A stretch of 64,000 nt of DNA from Thermodesulfobacteriota bacterium (GCA_034189135.1 JAXHVO010000021.1:25798-89797), one strand, 5' to 3'; numbered from the stretch's first letter, positions 16,597 to 25,658 are shown. The notes: a model not told the origin generated them from the sequence alone. A program made the numbers and translations.

Positions 16597-16914
16597 ATGA
16601 AGAAAAAAAGAAAAAAACTAAAAGAATCTGTTCATATCAGCGCGATTCTGGATAATATATTACATACGTATCGTGAGAAATCAGATTCAAGGCTTTCCCA
16701 TGTTTGGAGTTTCTGGGATGATGCAGTGGGAAAAACGATTGCGAAAAACGCCCAACCCGCTGCATTTAAAGGCAAAGTTTTGCTTGTGCACGTCACCAGT
16801 TCAACCTGGATCCATGAGCTTCGTTTTCTTAAAAAGGGCATCATTAATAACATTAACTCAGTGTCAGGGGAAAACCTGGTGGAAGAAATAAAGTTTAAAA
16901 TAGGAACATTTTAG
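16597..16914 (+). CDS. DUF721 (DciA-like) protein
   Basis: 105 residues: a basic N-terminus (KKKRKKLKESVHISAILDNIL) followed by the DUF721 core (LSHVWSFWDDAVGKTIAKNAQPAAFKGK, quoted in part: WDDAVGKTIAKNAQP) and the closing VHVTSSTWIHELRFLKKGI. The family includes DciA, which helps load the replicative helicase in bacteria lacking DnaC. Short deltaproteobacterial members are usually annotated only as DUF721, so a helicase-loading role is an inference. The start at 16597 has no strong Shine-Dalgarno sequence. It is followed by a G+C-rich structured spacer. Confidence 0.8.
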   Translation: MKKKRKKLKESVHISAILDNILHTYREKSDSRLSHVWSFWDDAVGKTIAKNAQPAAFKGKVLLVHVTSSTWIHELRFLKKGIINNINSVSGENLVEEIKFKIGTF

Positions 16915-17040
16915 GCTTTGAGGAGCGTCCCTTCGGGCCCAATGAGTGGTCTGGCGCCCCTGAAGACCAGTCCCCCGCCAAGGCGGGGCTTTAAAGAGCG
17001 GCCTTCAGCCTCGAGGAATATGGCACTATACGGAATTTAA
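16915..17040. other. G+C-rich, strongly self-complementary spacer
   Basis: About 125 bases much richer in G+C than their surroundings, with nested stems: TGGTCT/AGACCA around GGCGCCCCTGA, and CCCCGCC-AA-GGCGGGG followed by CTTTAAAG. The second stem could terminate transcription of the DUF721 gene. The segment could also be a small structured RNA or a palindromic element; no known family was recognised. Confidence 0.35.
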
Positions 17041-17119
17041 TGCCTCAAATCACGTGCCCCTTGAACGCAGTGGTCTTTAAGCAAAACGATCCTTGAACCA
17101 AGTACCTATGTTAGGAGCT

Positions 17120-17842
17120 ATGAAATCGAAAACCCCGGAAACCTTTTTCAACGGCCGCATAAAAGTTAAACAGGATCGCTGCGGATACCGATTTTCCATT
17201 GATTCGATTTTGCTGGCCTGCCATGCCGCACCCCGGCCTGGAGATAAGGTGGTTGACCTGGGAACCGGTTGCGGCATTATCTCTCTTATACTGGCACATC
17301 GAGAACCGAATCTGAAAATTTATGGAATCGAAGTGCAACAAGAACTGGCCGACATCGCTTCTTGCAATGTTAAAGAAAATCTGATGGACAACATTATAAC
17401 CGTTCTTTGTAAAAATATGAAAGAACTGAAAAATGATATGATTTCAGGCCCTGTCGATCTGATCATAAGCAATCCGCCATACCGGAAGGCAAATTCCGGA
17501 AGGATAAATCCTGATAAACAACGCGCAGTGGCACGACATGAAATCAAGATCTCTCTTGATGATATTACTGCAACCGTTCGCCGTGTTCTGCGAACCGCCG
17601 GAAGGTTCGTCACCATTTACTCAGCCGAACGTATCACCGACCTACTGACCCATCTAAGATATGCCGGCATTGAAGCAAAATTTCTTCGCATGATTCACTC
17701 AAATATTAAAACAGAGGCAAAACTGGTTCTGGCGGAAGGAATAAAAGGTGGGCGTCCGGGCCTGAAGATTGGTCCGCCGCTTTTAATCTACGACGAAAAT
17801 GGCTCTTATACACAAGAAGTGGAAGCAATGCTTTCCCCTTAA
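17120..17842 (+). CDS. tRNA1(Val) adenine N6-methyltransferase-family SAM-dependent methyltransferase (TrmN6-like)
   Basis: About 240 residues of the small-domain methyltransferase family. The SAM-binding glycine loop is VVDLGTGCGIISLILA, the acidic end of strand 2 is IYGIEVQQELADIA, and the catalytic motif is NPPY in LIISNPPYRKANSGR, typical of N6-adenine methyltransferases such as TrmN6. The N-terminal RCGYRFSIDSILLACH is diagnostic of the subfamily. Starts at 17093 (TTG), 17108 and 17120 are possible; AGGAG stands just before 17120. Modification of A37 in tRNA1(Val) is the known E. coli activity. Confidence 0.85.
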   Translation: MKSKTPETFFNGRIKVKQDRCGYRFSIDSILLACHAAPRPGDKVVDLGTGCGIISLILAHREPNLKIYGIEVQQELADIASCNVKENLMDNIITVLCKNMKELKNDMISGPVDLIISNPPYRKANSGRINPDKQRAVARHEIKISLDDITATVRRVLRTAGRFVTIYSAERITDLLTHLRYAGIEAKFLRMIHSNIKTEAKLVLAEGIKGGRPGLKIGPPLLIYDENGSYTQEVEAMLSP

Positions 17843-17894
17843 TCCAGTTTTATTTTTCCCAATGCGTTTACCCGGAGAAGATTCCAGAAGGTTA

Positions 17895-17922
17895 TTGACA
17901 GGCTTTAATAAAAAATTATATT
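17895..17922 (+). promoter_or_regulatory. Promoter of the tRNA-Ser pair
   Basis: TTGACA (17895-17900) and TATATT (17917-17922) with a 16-base spacer, about 32 bases before the first tRNA. Confidence 0.55.
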
Positions 17923-17953
17923 GAAAGCATCTTTATAACATGTTTAAAGTTCC

Positions 17954-18046
17954 GGAGAGGTTGCCGAGTGGCTGAAGGCCCCGCTCTCGAAAAGCGGTAT
18001 TCCGTTAGAAACGGGATCGTGGGTTCGAATCCCACCCTCTCCGCCA
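17954..18046 (+). tRNA. tRNA-Ser (anticodon CGA)
   Basis: The acceptor arm GGAGAGG pairs with CCTCTCC, followed by discriminator G and encoded CCA. The anticodon loop CTCGAAA between CCGCT and AGCGG gives anticodon CGA, reading UCG. A long class II variable arm (CCGTT...AACGG) and GGTTCGAATCC T-loop are present, as expected for serine tRNA. Confidence 0.95.
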
Positions 18047-18083
18047 GGCAATCACTAAGGACTCGCGTAGAAATAGGCTTTCC

Positions 18084-18177
18084 GGAGAGATGTCCGAGCT
18101 GGCTGAAGGAGCACGACTGGAAATCGTGTGTGCTGTCAAAAGCGGCACCGAGGGTTCGAATCCCTCTCTCTCCGCCA
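18084..18177 (+). tRNA. tRNA-Ser (anticodon GGA)
   Basis: The acceptor arm GGAGAGA pairs with TCTCTCC, with discriminator G and encoded CCA. The anticodon stem CACGA/TCGTG encloses CTGGAAA, giving anticodon GGA (UCC/UCU). The variable arm is long (class II) and the T-loop is GGTTCGAATCC. It lies 37 bp after the CGA isoacceptor and is probably co-transcribed. Confidence 0.95.
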
Positions 18178-18185
18178 TCATAATC

Positions 18186-18266
18186 TGACAGGTTGAACAG
18201 GGTTTTTGATTTTTTATTTTTTTGCCTTTCTTTCGAAAAGGCAAAAGAACCCCGAAAATCCTGTCA
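18186..18266 (+). terminator. Nested hairpin after the tRNA genes
   Basis: An outer stem TGACAGG/CCTGTCA and AGGGTTTT/AACCCC encloses an inner stem TTTGCCTTT/AAAGGCAAA at 18221-18245. T-rich DNA precedes the inner stem, and the structure lies between the tRNA genes and dnaX. It probably ends the tRNA transcript. Confidence 0.45.
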
Positions 18267-18299
18267 ATCCGATCATAAAAAATATTCAGAAATTTTTCT

Positions 18300-19970
18300 A
18301 TGTCCTATCTCGTTCTTGCACGCAAATATCGTCCACAAACATTTGAAGAGGTGGTTGGGCAGGACCATATTACCCGTACCCTGGCCAATGCAATTTCCTC
18401 TGACCGGGTCGCCCATGCAATCCTGTTTTCCGGCCCTAGAGGAACAGGCAAGACCACCGTGGCCCGTATACTTGCCAAGACCATGAATTGCAAAAAAGGA
18501 CCTGCGCCTATCCCTTGTAATGAATGCAGATCCTGCAGAGAGATTACCTCGGGAAGAGCTGTGGATGTTTTTGAAATTGATGGTGCCTCGAATAACAGCG
18601 TTGATCAAATAAGGGAACTTCGCGAAAATGTACGGTATATGCCTGCGCACAGTCTCTATAAGATATATATAATAGATGAAGTGCATATGCTCAGCACATC
18701 TGCTTTTAATGCTCTGTTAAAAACTTTAGAAGAGCCTCCTTCCCATGCCATGTTTATCTTCGCCACCACCGAACCCAACAAGATTCCAATAACTATTCTA
18801 TCGCGCTGCCAAAAGCATGATTTCAGACGCATAAACGTGGAATTAATGTCAAAACACATGTCGCTTCTTTGTTCAAAAGAAGGAATTGATATTGAAGATG
18901 AAAGCCTGGAACTTATTGCCCGTGAAGCCGACGGAAGCCTGAGAGACGCCCTCAGCCTTCTTGATCAGGTTATGGCCTGTCTTGAAGGAAGGATCACCCT
19001 TGACCGCATAGTTGATATTCTTGGCGTGATTGATCGTAAAAATCTTTTTGCCATTTCCTCCGCTATTATAAGCGGAAATATTCCGGTGATACTTGATATT
19101 CTTGATGATATTTATACCCATGGCCATGACATAAAAAAGCTTTATTCGGATCTTGTTGAACATTTCAGAAATCTGCTGGTGGTTAAAATGGGAAAAAAAA
19201 TAAGCAAACTGGTTGATCTTCCTGCCCACGAAATTGACCTGCTGACAGACCAGGTAACACACATTTCTGAAGTTTACTTAAACCAGCTTTTTAATATTCT
19301 TTTTAATGAGGAAACAACCATAAAATTTTCCGCACAACCGAAGATCGCCCTTGAAATGGCGTTTGTCAAAATGTTTCAGATCAAACCGGCCCTGTCCATT
19401 GATGAATTGATTGATAAACTCGACACCCTAAAACAGGAGACCGGACCGATTCAAGGAAAAGAGCTTTTTGAAACACAGGCCCCTTATATCCCTAACAAAA
19501 ATAAAAATGAACCAAATGATAACGTGACGGACACACTCAGAAAACAGGATATTGGAGGGACTGAAAGCCAAGCGCCATCCACTGTTTCAAACTCCTCTTA
19601 TAATCTGGGTTCAACATGGAACAGGCTGTTTGAAATTATTTCAAAAAAACATCCTTCCCTTGCCGCAAACCTGGCAAACAGCACTCTGAAAAGTCTAACG
19701 GAACAAAGCCTTGAAATAGAAGTAAATGGAAACGCTTTTAATGCTCAGATGGTACGACGCAGCAAAAACATGGGCATTTTAAAAAATATCTGCAAAGATT
19801 TTTTCTCAAAAAACATGAAAATTATTATCATCGAAAAAATAGCTAGTGCAAATACGAGGGATAAAAAAAGGAGGGACAATCACCTCAAAAAAGAAGCCCT
19901 CAACCATCCGCTTATTACTGATGCAATACAAATTTTCAACGGCAAGGCGGTGGATGTAAAAGTGAATTAA
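18300..19970 (+). CDS. dnaX: DNA polymerase III subunit gamma/tau
   Basis: 556 residues. The AAA+ clamp-loader core has YRPQTFEEVVGQDHITRTL, Walker A GPRGTGKTTVARILAK, a zinc site with CNECRSC, Walker B KIYIIDEVHML and sensor 1 FIFATTEPNKIPITILSRCQ. The C-terminal region (residues about 370-556) is a shorter tau-like part with lysine-rich tail. The subunit loads the beta clamp and links polymerase cores. It starts a dnaX-ybaB-recR cluster, the common bacterial order. An A7 run near codon 522 is too close to the end to make a meaningful gamma form. Confidence 0.96.
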   Translation: MSYLVLARKYRPQTFEEVVGQDHITRTLANAISSDRVAHAILFSGPRGTGKTTVARILAKTMNCKKGPAPIPCNECRSCREITSGRAVDVFEIDGASNNSVDQIRELRENVRYMPAHSLYKIYIIDEVHMLSTSAFNALLKTLEEPPSHAMFIFATTEPNKIPITILSRCQKHDFRRINVELMSKHMSLLCSKEGIDIEDESLELIAREADGSLRDALSLLDQVMACLEGRITLDRIVDILGVIDRKNLFAISSAIISGNIPVILDILDDIYTHGHDIKKLYSDLVEHFRNLLVVKMGKKISKLVDLPAHEIDLLTDQVTHISEVYLNQLFNILFNEETTIKFSAQPKIALEMAFVKMFQIKPALSIDELIDKLDTLKQETGPIQGKELFETQAPYIPNKNKNEPNDNVTDTLRKQDIGGTESQAPSTVSNSSYNLGSTWNRLFEIISKKHPSLAANLANSTLKSLTEQSLEIEVNGNAFNAQMVRRSKNMGILKNICKDFFSKNMKIIIIEKIASANTRDKKRRDNHLKKEALNHPLITDAIQIFNGKAVDVKVN

Positions 19971-20034
19971 CCCGACAACGCAACTTGCAAGCCAAATTTA
20001 GCAACAGTGTCTTTGCGTGTCACATGTAATCGTT

Positions 20035-20106
20035 TAGGGTTAAGGGTTGCGGGTCATAAAAAGAATTATTCCCGATAAAAAAAGAAGGCAACACGCAACC
20101 CGAAAC
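20035..20106. repeat. Imperfect palindrome in the dnaX-ybaB spacer
   Basis: The left arm AGGGTTAAGGGTTGCGGGTC (20035-20054) faces ACACGCAACCCGAAAC near 20091-20106. The right-arm word GCAACCCGAAACA also occurs in the palindrome at 60.74 kb. It belongs to the word-built spacer palindromes discussed under findings. Confidence 0.5.
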
Positions 20107-20200
20107 AATTACGTAATTACCAAACGAACCAGTTTTAAAAAACGTATTACGGGTAACGACAAATGTCGTTGTAAGATGAAGCATATATGGAGGTATGTTA

Positions 20201-20512
20201 ATGAAAGGCATGGGAAACATGATGAAACAGGCCCAGAAGCTTCAGTCAAAAATGCTGAAACTTCAGGAAGAACTGGCTGACAGGACAGTTGAAACAACAT
20301 CTGGCGGTGGCATGGTTAAGGTTGTGGCAAGCGGAAAGCAGCAGATTGTATCCATACAGGTGGAAAAAGAAGTGGTCGACCCTGAAGACGTGGAAATGCT
20401 GCAGGATTTAATTTTAGCTGCGGTAAATGACGCTCTGGCAAAATCCCAGGAAATGGTTTCATCAGAAATGAGCAAATTAACCGGTGGATTAAACATCCCG
20501 GGATTGATGTAA
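20201..20512 (+). CDS. ybaB: YbaB/EbfC nucleoid-associated protein
   Basis: About 103 residues: [18 protein letters not shown] followed by [21 protein letters not shown] and the [19 protein letters not shown] dimerisation helix, the full YbaB fold. It binds DNA as a dimer and is almost always encoded between dnaX and recR, as here. The upstream ATG at 20195 lies only one base after the TGGAGG Shine-Dalgarno, so 20201 (spacing seven) is chosen. Confidence 0.95.
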   Translation: MKGMGNMMKQAQKLQSKMLKLQEELADRTVETTSGGGMVKVVASGKQQIVSIQVEKEVVDPEDVEMLQDLILAAVNDALAKSQEMVSSEMSKLTGGLNIPGLM

Positions 20513-20513
20513 T

Positions 20514-21113
20514 ATGAACTACTATCCACCTTCAATTCAAAACGTGATTAAAAATATCTCAAGGCTACCCGGCATCGGAGAAAAAACCGCCGAGCGTCTG
20601 GCATTGCATATTCTGAAAACGCCCCGCATTGAAGCGGAGCACCTCGCCCGCAGTATCCTAGAACTCAAAGACAAGATCAGATTGTGCTCCAGATGTTTTG
20701 CTTTAAGCGATAGCGATCTTTGCAGTATCTGCAGTAACCCGGCAAGAGACAGCTCTTTATTGTGCGTGGTGGAGCAGCCGGCTGACATGGTAGCTGTGGA
20801 AAAATCCGGCGCATTTCAAGGTCTTTATCATATTCTATCCGGTGTACTGTCCCCCATGAACGGAGTCGGACCCGGTGATATAAAAATCAGGGAATTGGTA
20901 TCCAGGCTAAAAGAAGGCAACGTTAAAGAGGTGGTTCTCGCCACAGGCACAAATATTGAAGGAGAAGCAACTGCCTCATATATTGCTCAACTTGTTGATA
21001 AACTTCCTGTCAAGGTGACTCGAATCGCCTCGGGCGTTCCCATGGGAGGTGACTTGAAATACGTAGATCAGGTGACCTTGAAAAGAGCCATGGAGACCAG
21101 GCACAATGTCTGA
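20514..21113 (+). CDS. recR: Recombination protein RecR
   Basis: 199 residues, normal length. It has the helix-hairpin-helix ISRLPGIGEKTAERLALH, the zinc finger CSRCFALSDSDLCSICSN and the Toprim domain (LCVVEQPADMVAVEKSGAF, then YHILSGVLSPMNGVGP, quoted separately), ending in RIASGVPMGGDLKYVD. It acts with RecO/RecF to load RecA at gaps. It begins two bases after ybaB ends and overlaps the next gene by eight bases. Confidence 0.97.
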   Translation: MNYYPPSIQNVIKNISRLPGIGEKTAERLALHILKTPRIEAEHLARSILELKDKIRLCSRCFALSDSDLCSICSNPARDSSLLCVVEQPADMVAVEKSGAFQGLYHILSGVLSPMNGVGPGDIKIRELVSRLKEGNVKEVVLATGTNIEGEATASYIAQLVDKLPVKVTRIASGVPMGGDLKYVDQVTLKRAMETRHNV

Positions 21114-21510
21114 TTCCCTTCCTGAAATTTTCCATTGTCAAAAATGCGGGGACTGCTGCTGTGGTTATGGCGGAACTTTTTTATCCGAAAAGGATATCAA
21201 AGCGATTGCCAAATTTAAAGGAACGGATGTTAAATCTTTTTTGGAAAATTACTGCACCTTTTCAGGCACCAAACCAATCCTTGCCCAGGGCAATAACGGG
21301 TACTGTGTGTTTTGGGACGAACTTTGCACCATTCACCCGGTAAAACCGTATATGTGTAAAGCATGGCCTTTTATAAACAGCGTGCTGGTGGATGTTGGAA
21401 ACTGGCGTGTGATGTCGTCCATGTGCCCGGGGATTGACCCGGATGTTCCGGACAGCATGGTAAGGAAATGCGTGACTGAAAAAATAGCTGGTATGGTAGT
21501 TAGTTCATAA
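21106..21510 (+). CDS. YkgJ-family cysteine cluster protein
   Basis: 134 residues with a conserved Cys pattern: CQKCGDCCCGYGG at the N-terminus, FCVFWDELC-type core (YCVFWDELCTIHPVKPYMC) and KAWPF, with a late Cys in SSMCPGIDP. The family (zinc/iron-chelating, formerly UPF0153) is thought to bind Zn or Fe; its function is unsettled. The start overlaps recR by eight bases, so the two are translated together. The gene ends near a strong hairpin facing the convergent next gene. Confidence 0.85.
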   Translation: MSDSLPEIFHCQKCGDCCCGYGGTFLSEKDIKAIAKFKGTDVKSFLENYCTFSGTKPILAQGNNGYCVFWDELCTIHPVKPYMCKAWPFINSVLVDVGNWRVMSSMCPGIDPDVPDSMVRKCVTEKIAGMVVSS

Positions 21511-21536
21511 CTGCCAGGGATAGATGACATTGTTGA

Positions 21537-21583
21537 GAGATGAGTTGTGTGTGGTGAGAAACTCACCACAAATCTTCACTCAT
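21537..21583. terminator. Hairpin between convergent ykgJ-like and 92-aa genes
   Basis: GTGGTGAG-AAA-CTCACCAC forms a perfect 8-bp core, extended outward by imperfect pairing of GATGAGTTGTGT with AAATCTTCACTCAT. It sits between convergent genes and could stop both transcripts, although neither side has a clear T run. Confidence 0.5.
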
Positions 21584-21587
21584 TTGA

Positions 21588-21866
21588 CTAATGACCGGTT
21601 TTCCAGTGTTCTACATCCACCAGTTTATAAACATCATGCTCCTCTCCGTCTGATAAAATCCTGAGAAGAATGTTTTTTTCTTCCAGAGTGCTCAGACAGT
21701 CTCTTAATTCTTCTTCATCGCTGTTCCATATTTCAAGAATATTTTTTTTTGAAATGGTACTCCCTGCGTCTGCAAGGCCGCAACATAGAAGATATAAAGA
21801 TACTGTTTCCATGGAAAGGCCAATATTAAAAATTTTCTGATCCATTGATTTTGTATGTATATGCAT
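21588..21866 (-). CDS. Uncharacterised 92-residue protein
   Basis: It reads MHIHTKSMDQKIFNIGLS, then a hydrophobic helix ETVSLYLLCCGLADAG, a KKNILEIWNSDEEELRD segment and a C-terminal CLSTLEEKNILLRI plus strand-like HDVYKLVDVEHW. The helix order resembles a small winged-helix fold, but no family was recognised. ATG at 21866 is preceded by GAGAGAAAAT, a weak ribosome site; Met8 (21845) is an alternative. It is a single-gene unit between convergent ykgJ and divergent murI. Confidence 0.6.
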   Translation of the reverse strand: MHIHTKSMDQKIFNIGLSMETVSLYLLCCGLADAGSTISKKNILEIWNSDEEELRDCLSTLEEKNILLRILSDGEEHDVYKLVDVEHWKTGH

Positions 21867-22067
21867 TAAATTTTCTCTCGGTTTATTTTGCTTGTAAACT
21901 CCAACACCTACTTATATACAATAAAATTGTAAAAAGTCAATTTTTAGCGTTTTAAACTTAAAATTTGAAATTTATATTAATTTATTTAGCTGATTTATTA
22001 GTCGGTTAATTCATGTAACTTAAATCATTTGCTAAAAAAGTAGTTTTTTAAAAACCATCCAATTAAA

Positions 22068-22856
22068 ATGATCGGAATATTCGATTCAGGAATAGGCGGG
22101 CTTACCGTTGTTCGCGCTGTTATGGAGCAAATCCCCGGCTATGATATCATCTACTTTGGTGATACTGCACGTACGCCTTATGGATCAAAAAGTCCGGAAA
22201 CGGTCATCAGGTATGCCATTGAAAATACTGATTTTCTGCTGGAAAAAGGAGCTGAAATTGTTGTAATGGCCTGTAACAGCGCGTCAAGCGTTGCCACCGA
22301 AAGCCTGGTTCAAAAATACAATGTACCCATTTTTGAGGTTATCACACCTGCAGCCAGGCTTTCTGTTCAAGCCTCAAAAAAAATGTGTATCGGAGTTATC
22401 GGAACCCGTGCGACCGTACAAAGCGGTATTTATGAAAAAAAGATACTTGCAATAAATCCGAAAGCCCGGGTCTATTCCGCTGCCTGTCCCCTGCTTGTTC
22501 CTCTGGTGGAAGAAGCATGGTTTAAAAAGCCGGTGACTTCAATGGTTGTAAAAAAATATCTCCATCCACTTAAAATCCGGCAGATAGACACGCTTATCTT
22601 GGGTTGCACCCATTATCCGCTTTTAAAAAATATTATACAGCATAAAATCGGAAAACGGGTAAATATTATAGACTCCTCTGCCGGTGTGGCAAAAAAAGTA
22701 AGCGATTTTATTAAAACCAATAAAGATATCGAAAACAAACTGGCTAAAAACGGAAAATTTCAGCTTTTTGTATCGGATATCACCCGGCAGTTTGAAAAAA
22801 CAGCCAAAGCGGTTTTAAACAGGAAGGTGAAGCTCGAAAGAATAGATGCATTGTAA
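22068..22856 (+). CDS. murI: Glutamate racemase
   Basis: 262 residues. The N-terminal IGIFDSGIGGLTVVRA, the first catalytic Cys in VVMACNSASSVA and the second in LILGCTHYPLL identify MurI. It makes D-glutamate for peptidoglycan in the cytoplasm. The start at 22068 lacks a strong Shine-Dalgarno sequence; about 200 bp of A+T-rich DNA precedes it. It converges with the universal stress protein gene. Confidence 0.96.
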   Translation: MIGIFDSGIGGLTVVRAVMEQIPGYDIIYFGDTARTPYGSKSPETVIRYAIENTDFLLEKGAEIVVMACNSASSVATESLVQKYNVPIFEVITPAARLSVQASKKMCIGVIGTRATVQSGIYEKKILAINPKARVYSAACPLLVPLVEEAWFKKPVTSMVVKKYLHPLKIRQIDTLILGCTHYPLLKNIIQHKIGKRVNIIDSSAGVAKKVSDFIKTNKDIENKLAKNGKFQLFVSDITRQFEKTAKAVLNRKVKLERIDAL

Positions 22857-22941
22857 CGATTAAACTAAAACTTTATACTACGTATCTTCCCAATCAGTGG
22901 CATCAATCACATATTTTGGAAATGATGTCGCCAAGCACCAA

Positions 22942-23766
22942 TCACCTCTTAGTATATTCAGGACCTGCGATTAAAAGATTATTACTTATGGTAGATTGTA
23001 TATCTTCCATCTTACTTCCAAAAACAATATCTCTTATTAAACCGTGACCGAATGCACCTAATATGACCAGGGAATCATGAGGCACATCGTAAAGATTCTC
23101 CTTAAAGTTTCCTTTTTCAAACATATGCCACTCATTAACATAGCGTTTGATATCTTCTTTCAAATTTTCACTTTCAACGACTTTTTCGTAAGATTCTTTA
23201 TATTTTTTTTCAACCTGGGTAAAAATGTCAAGCTGCATTCCTGTTTCTTTTTTGATATAAAATCCAAGCTTTAGCGCATTTACCGCATTTGGAGATCCTC
23301 CGAAAAAAACACTGATGCTGTTCCACTCTTTATAAGTGGGACTTGTGATCAAAACCGGAAAATGTGCAGATTTTACAATACGCCTGACTTTGGGGCCTAT
23401 GTGACCCAGGCCGATTTTAGAAGACAAATCACTTATACTTCTCGGGCAGCACATAAAATCAAAATTTGTAGGGATATCGGGTAATGTTGAAGCCGTATAA
23501 TTCTTTGGTTTTAATAACCTGGGCGTTATTCCCCCCTCTTGTAGCAGTTTTTCCGCATGTTTCACGGCTGTTTGCGGTGATGTCAAGTAAGACTTGTCAA
23601 GGTCAATCTGGACAACATCGTTTTCAAAATACATTAAAAACTGTGTAAATTCAGGAACATAAACTATTGGAGATACCCCCACCTTCTTGCAAAAATAAAT
23701 GGTCTGCAATATCGTTTCTCTTCCCAAAGGGGTATTTCTGAAAATGTGAAATATGGTCGTATTCAT
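22942..23766 (-). CDS. Tandem universal stress protein (UspA family)
   Basis: 274 residues made of two Usp-like halves. The second half ends with the ATP-binding signature GAFGHGLIRDIVFGS (pattern G-2x-G-9x-G-S); the first half has the degenerate GLGHIGPKVRRIVKSAHFPV followed by LITSP. Such tandem Usp proteins bind nucleotides and respond to energy or osmotic stress (family knowledge). It starts 15 bp after the ClC channel gene ends and is probably co-transcribed with it, which points to a role in ion or membrane-potential stress. Confidence 0.85.
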   Translation of the reverse strand: MNTTIFHIFRNTPLGRETILQTIYFCKKVGVSPIVYVPEFTQFLMYFENDVVQIDLDKSYLTSPQTAVKHAEKLLQEGGITPRLLKPKNYTASTLPDIPTNFDFMCCPRSISDLSSKIGLGHIGPKVRRIVKSAHFPVLITSPTYKEWNSISVFFGGSPNAVNALKLGFYIKKETGMQLDIFTQVEKKYKESYEKVVESENLKEDIKRYVNEWHMFEKGNFKENLYDVPHDSLVILGAFGHGLIRDIVFGSKMEDIQSTISNNLLIAGPEYTKR

Positions 23767-23781
23767 TAAAGTCTCCTTTCG

Positions 23782-25506
23782 TTATTGATGCGTCTGCACC
23801 ATAAGCTCTTTACGATATTGATTTAGAAGTGTCGCTTTTGAAACCATACCCAGAAACCTGTTATTAGCGACAACCGGCATACTGAATAGATTGTTTTTAT
23901 CCATTTGGCGTAAAACATCAACCAAATCATCATCCGGACTCACGGTTTCAATTCTTGTGTCCATTATCTGTTCTAAAATGACAGCATCATAGATAGCTGG
24001 ATCAAAAAGATACTCCCTGATATCATCTAAATGAATCATTCCTAAAAAATGCTTGTTCTGGTTGTCTTCAACCGGAAAATAATTTCTATGCGATTTTTTT
24101 ATAATATTAATAAAATCATGAAGCAACATGTTATGTTTTACTGCGATGCAATCTTTTTCAATAAGTTCACTTATATTTAAATCTGCCAGAACCCTTTCAT
24201 CCGTTCCGGGCCTTAAAAGCTGCCCTTTTTCAACCAGATCTTTTAAATAAAATGATGCCGGCTCAAAATAATGGCAAAGTGACGCAGAAACGGCTGACAC
24301 AATAATAAGTGGCAGAATAACTCCATAACCACCTGTGATTTCTACGATCAAAAAAATTCCGGTAAGCGGTGCCTGCAGCATGCCGCTGATAAGACCGGCC
24401 ATGCCCAGCAAAGCAAAACATCCTTCGTTTGCCAGAGGTATTGAAGGCCAGATCATTATCAATGCCCTGCTATATGCCAAGCCAACCAGACTGCCAATAA
24501 CAAGACAGGGAGCAAATATTCCCCCGGAACCTCCCCAGCCCAGGGTGAAAGCAGTAGCCAACATCTTGGCAAATGCCCCGAGCGCAACTATGACAAGTCC
24601 CTGGGTATATGCACCTTCAATCATCAGTCTAACTGAATTGTATCCTTCTCCTAAAATAACCGGTAGGAAAATGCCGAGTGTACCAACCGCACAGCCACCG
24701 ATGGCAGCGCGAATCCACAAGGAAACTGTCAATTTGCTTGACAAACCATACATAACCCTGAGCAACCGGGTCAACACGATGGAAGCTCCGGCGGCAATAA
24801 CTGCCAGCCCAATGGAGGAAAAGATATCAAAAATGCTGATGTCAAAAAGATGATGACTGAAAGCAATCTGGTTGCCCTGCATCACACGGCTAATTTCAGC
24901 TCCTGCTACCGAGGCGATTGCAATCGGAATAATATGCAAAGATTTCCATTCCGCTAAAATCACCTCCATAGAAAAGACCATTCCCGCAATCGGCGCATTA
25001 AAAATTGAAGATATTGCCCCAGCTGCGCCACAACCGACCAGGGTTATACGCTGGCGATCATTTAACAAAAAAAACTTTCCAATATTCGAACCAATGGCAG
25101 CGCCGCTCATTACCACAGGAGCTTCGGGACCTGCAGAACCACCGCTACCGATAGTCAGAAAACTTGATATCAATCTGGAAAAGCTGGAGCGAAAACGCAT
25201 AAGGCCCCCATGACGCGATACACTGTATATTACTTCCGGAACGCCATGACCCGCCCCTTCCTTTACAATTTTTTCAAGAAATAGTGAAGAAAGAGCCGCT
25301 CCCGCGGCAGGCAATATAAATGCCCACCATAAATGCCGGAAGTGATGCAGCCACTCAAGCATTGCCGTGAGTGACCGGTTAAGTATAACCGCTGCCAGGC
25401 CACTGCATATTCCAACAATCGCTGCGATTATCATCAGCATCAGGCGATCGTCTGACCTGAAAATGCGCCATCTTGCCGGATATTTCCATGTTTTATAAGC
25501 GCTCAT
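23782..25506 (-). CDS. ClC-family chloride channel/antiporter with C-terminal CBS domains
   Basis: 574 residues with about ten membrane helices and two CBS domains (residues about 445-570: DCIAVKHNMLLHDFINII and ETVSPDDDLVDVLRQM). Anion-pathway motifs are GSGGSAGPEAPVV (gating Glu present), GAAGAISSIFNAPIAG and GWGGSGGIFAPCL. The GSGIP serine motif is not obvious. CBS domains usually sense adenine nucleotides. Neighbouring Usp, EIIA-like and MscS genes suggest ionic or osmotic homeostasis. Channel versus proton-coupled exchange cannot be decided from the sequence. Confidence 0.92.
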   Translation of the reverse strand: MSAYKTWKYPARWRIFRSDDRLMLMIIAAIVGICSGLAAVILNRSLTAMLEWLHHFRHLWWAFILPAAGAALSSLFLEKIVKEGAGHGVPEVIYSVSRHGGLMRFRSSFSRLISSFLTIGSGGSAGPEAPVVMSGAAIGSNIGKFFLLNDRQRITLVGCGAAGAISSIFNAPIAGMVFSMEVILAEWKSLHIIPIAIASVAGAEISRVMQGNQIAFSHHLFDISIFDIFSSIGLAVIAAGASIVLTRLLRVMYGLSSKLTVSLWIRAAIGGCAVGTLGIFLPVILGEGYNSVRLMIEGAYTQGLVIVALGAFAKMLATAFTLGWGGSGGIFAPCLVIGSLVGLAYSRALIMIWPSIPLANEGCFALLGMAGLISGMLQAPLTGIFLIVEITGGYGVILPLIIVSAVSASLCHYFEPASFYLKDLVEKGQLLRPGTDERVLADLNISELIEKDCIAVKHNMLLHDFINIIKKSHRNYFPVEDNQNKHFLGMIHLDDIREYLFDPAIYDAVILEQIMDTRIETVSPDDDLVDVLRQMDKNNLFSMPVVANNRFLGMVSKATLLNQYRKELMVQTHQ

Positions 25507-25658
25507 ATTCCTTCCATTGGCCGGATAATACAGTATAATTTTGCGGGGAAACCTGAAAAGATGTTTTTAAACAGATCAAAATTGTTCTGGTTTCCCAACC
25601 TGTTTTTAAGAAAAACGGATTTTCTGACTTTTTAAGAAATTATTGAAAATAAAAAGAA

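Noticed and set aside
17968..18244. Open frames on both strands over the tRNA region
   Set aside because: They are produced by the two tRNA-Ser genes, whose structures are unambiguous.
18178..18299. Signal recognition particle RNA upstream of dnaX
   Set aside because: Although ffs can lie near dnaX, the SRP core GGAA/AGCAGCCAAGGC-type elements are absent; the stretch is a terminator-like hairpin.
19861..19880. A7 run in dnaX as a programmed frameshift site for gamma
   Set aside because: It lies near codon 522 of 556, so a shift would change only the last few residues and not produce a gamma-length protein.
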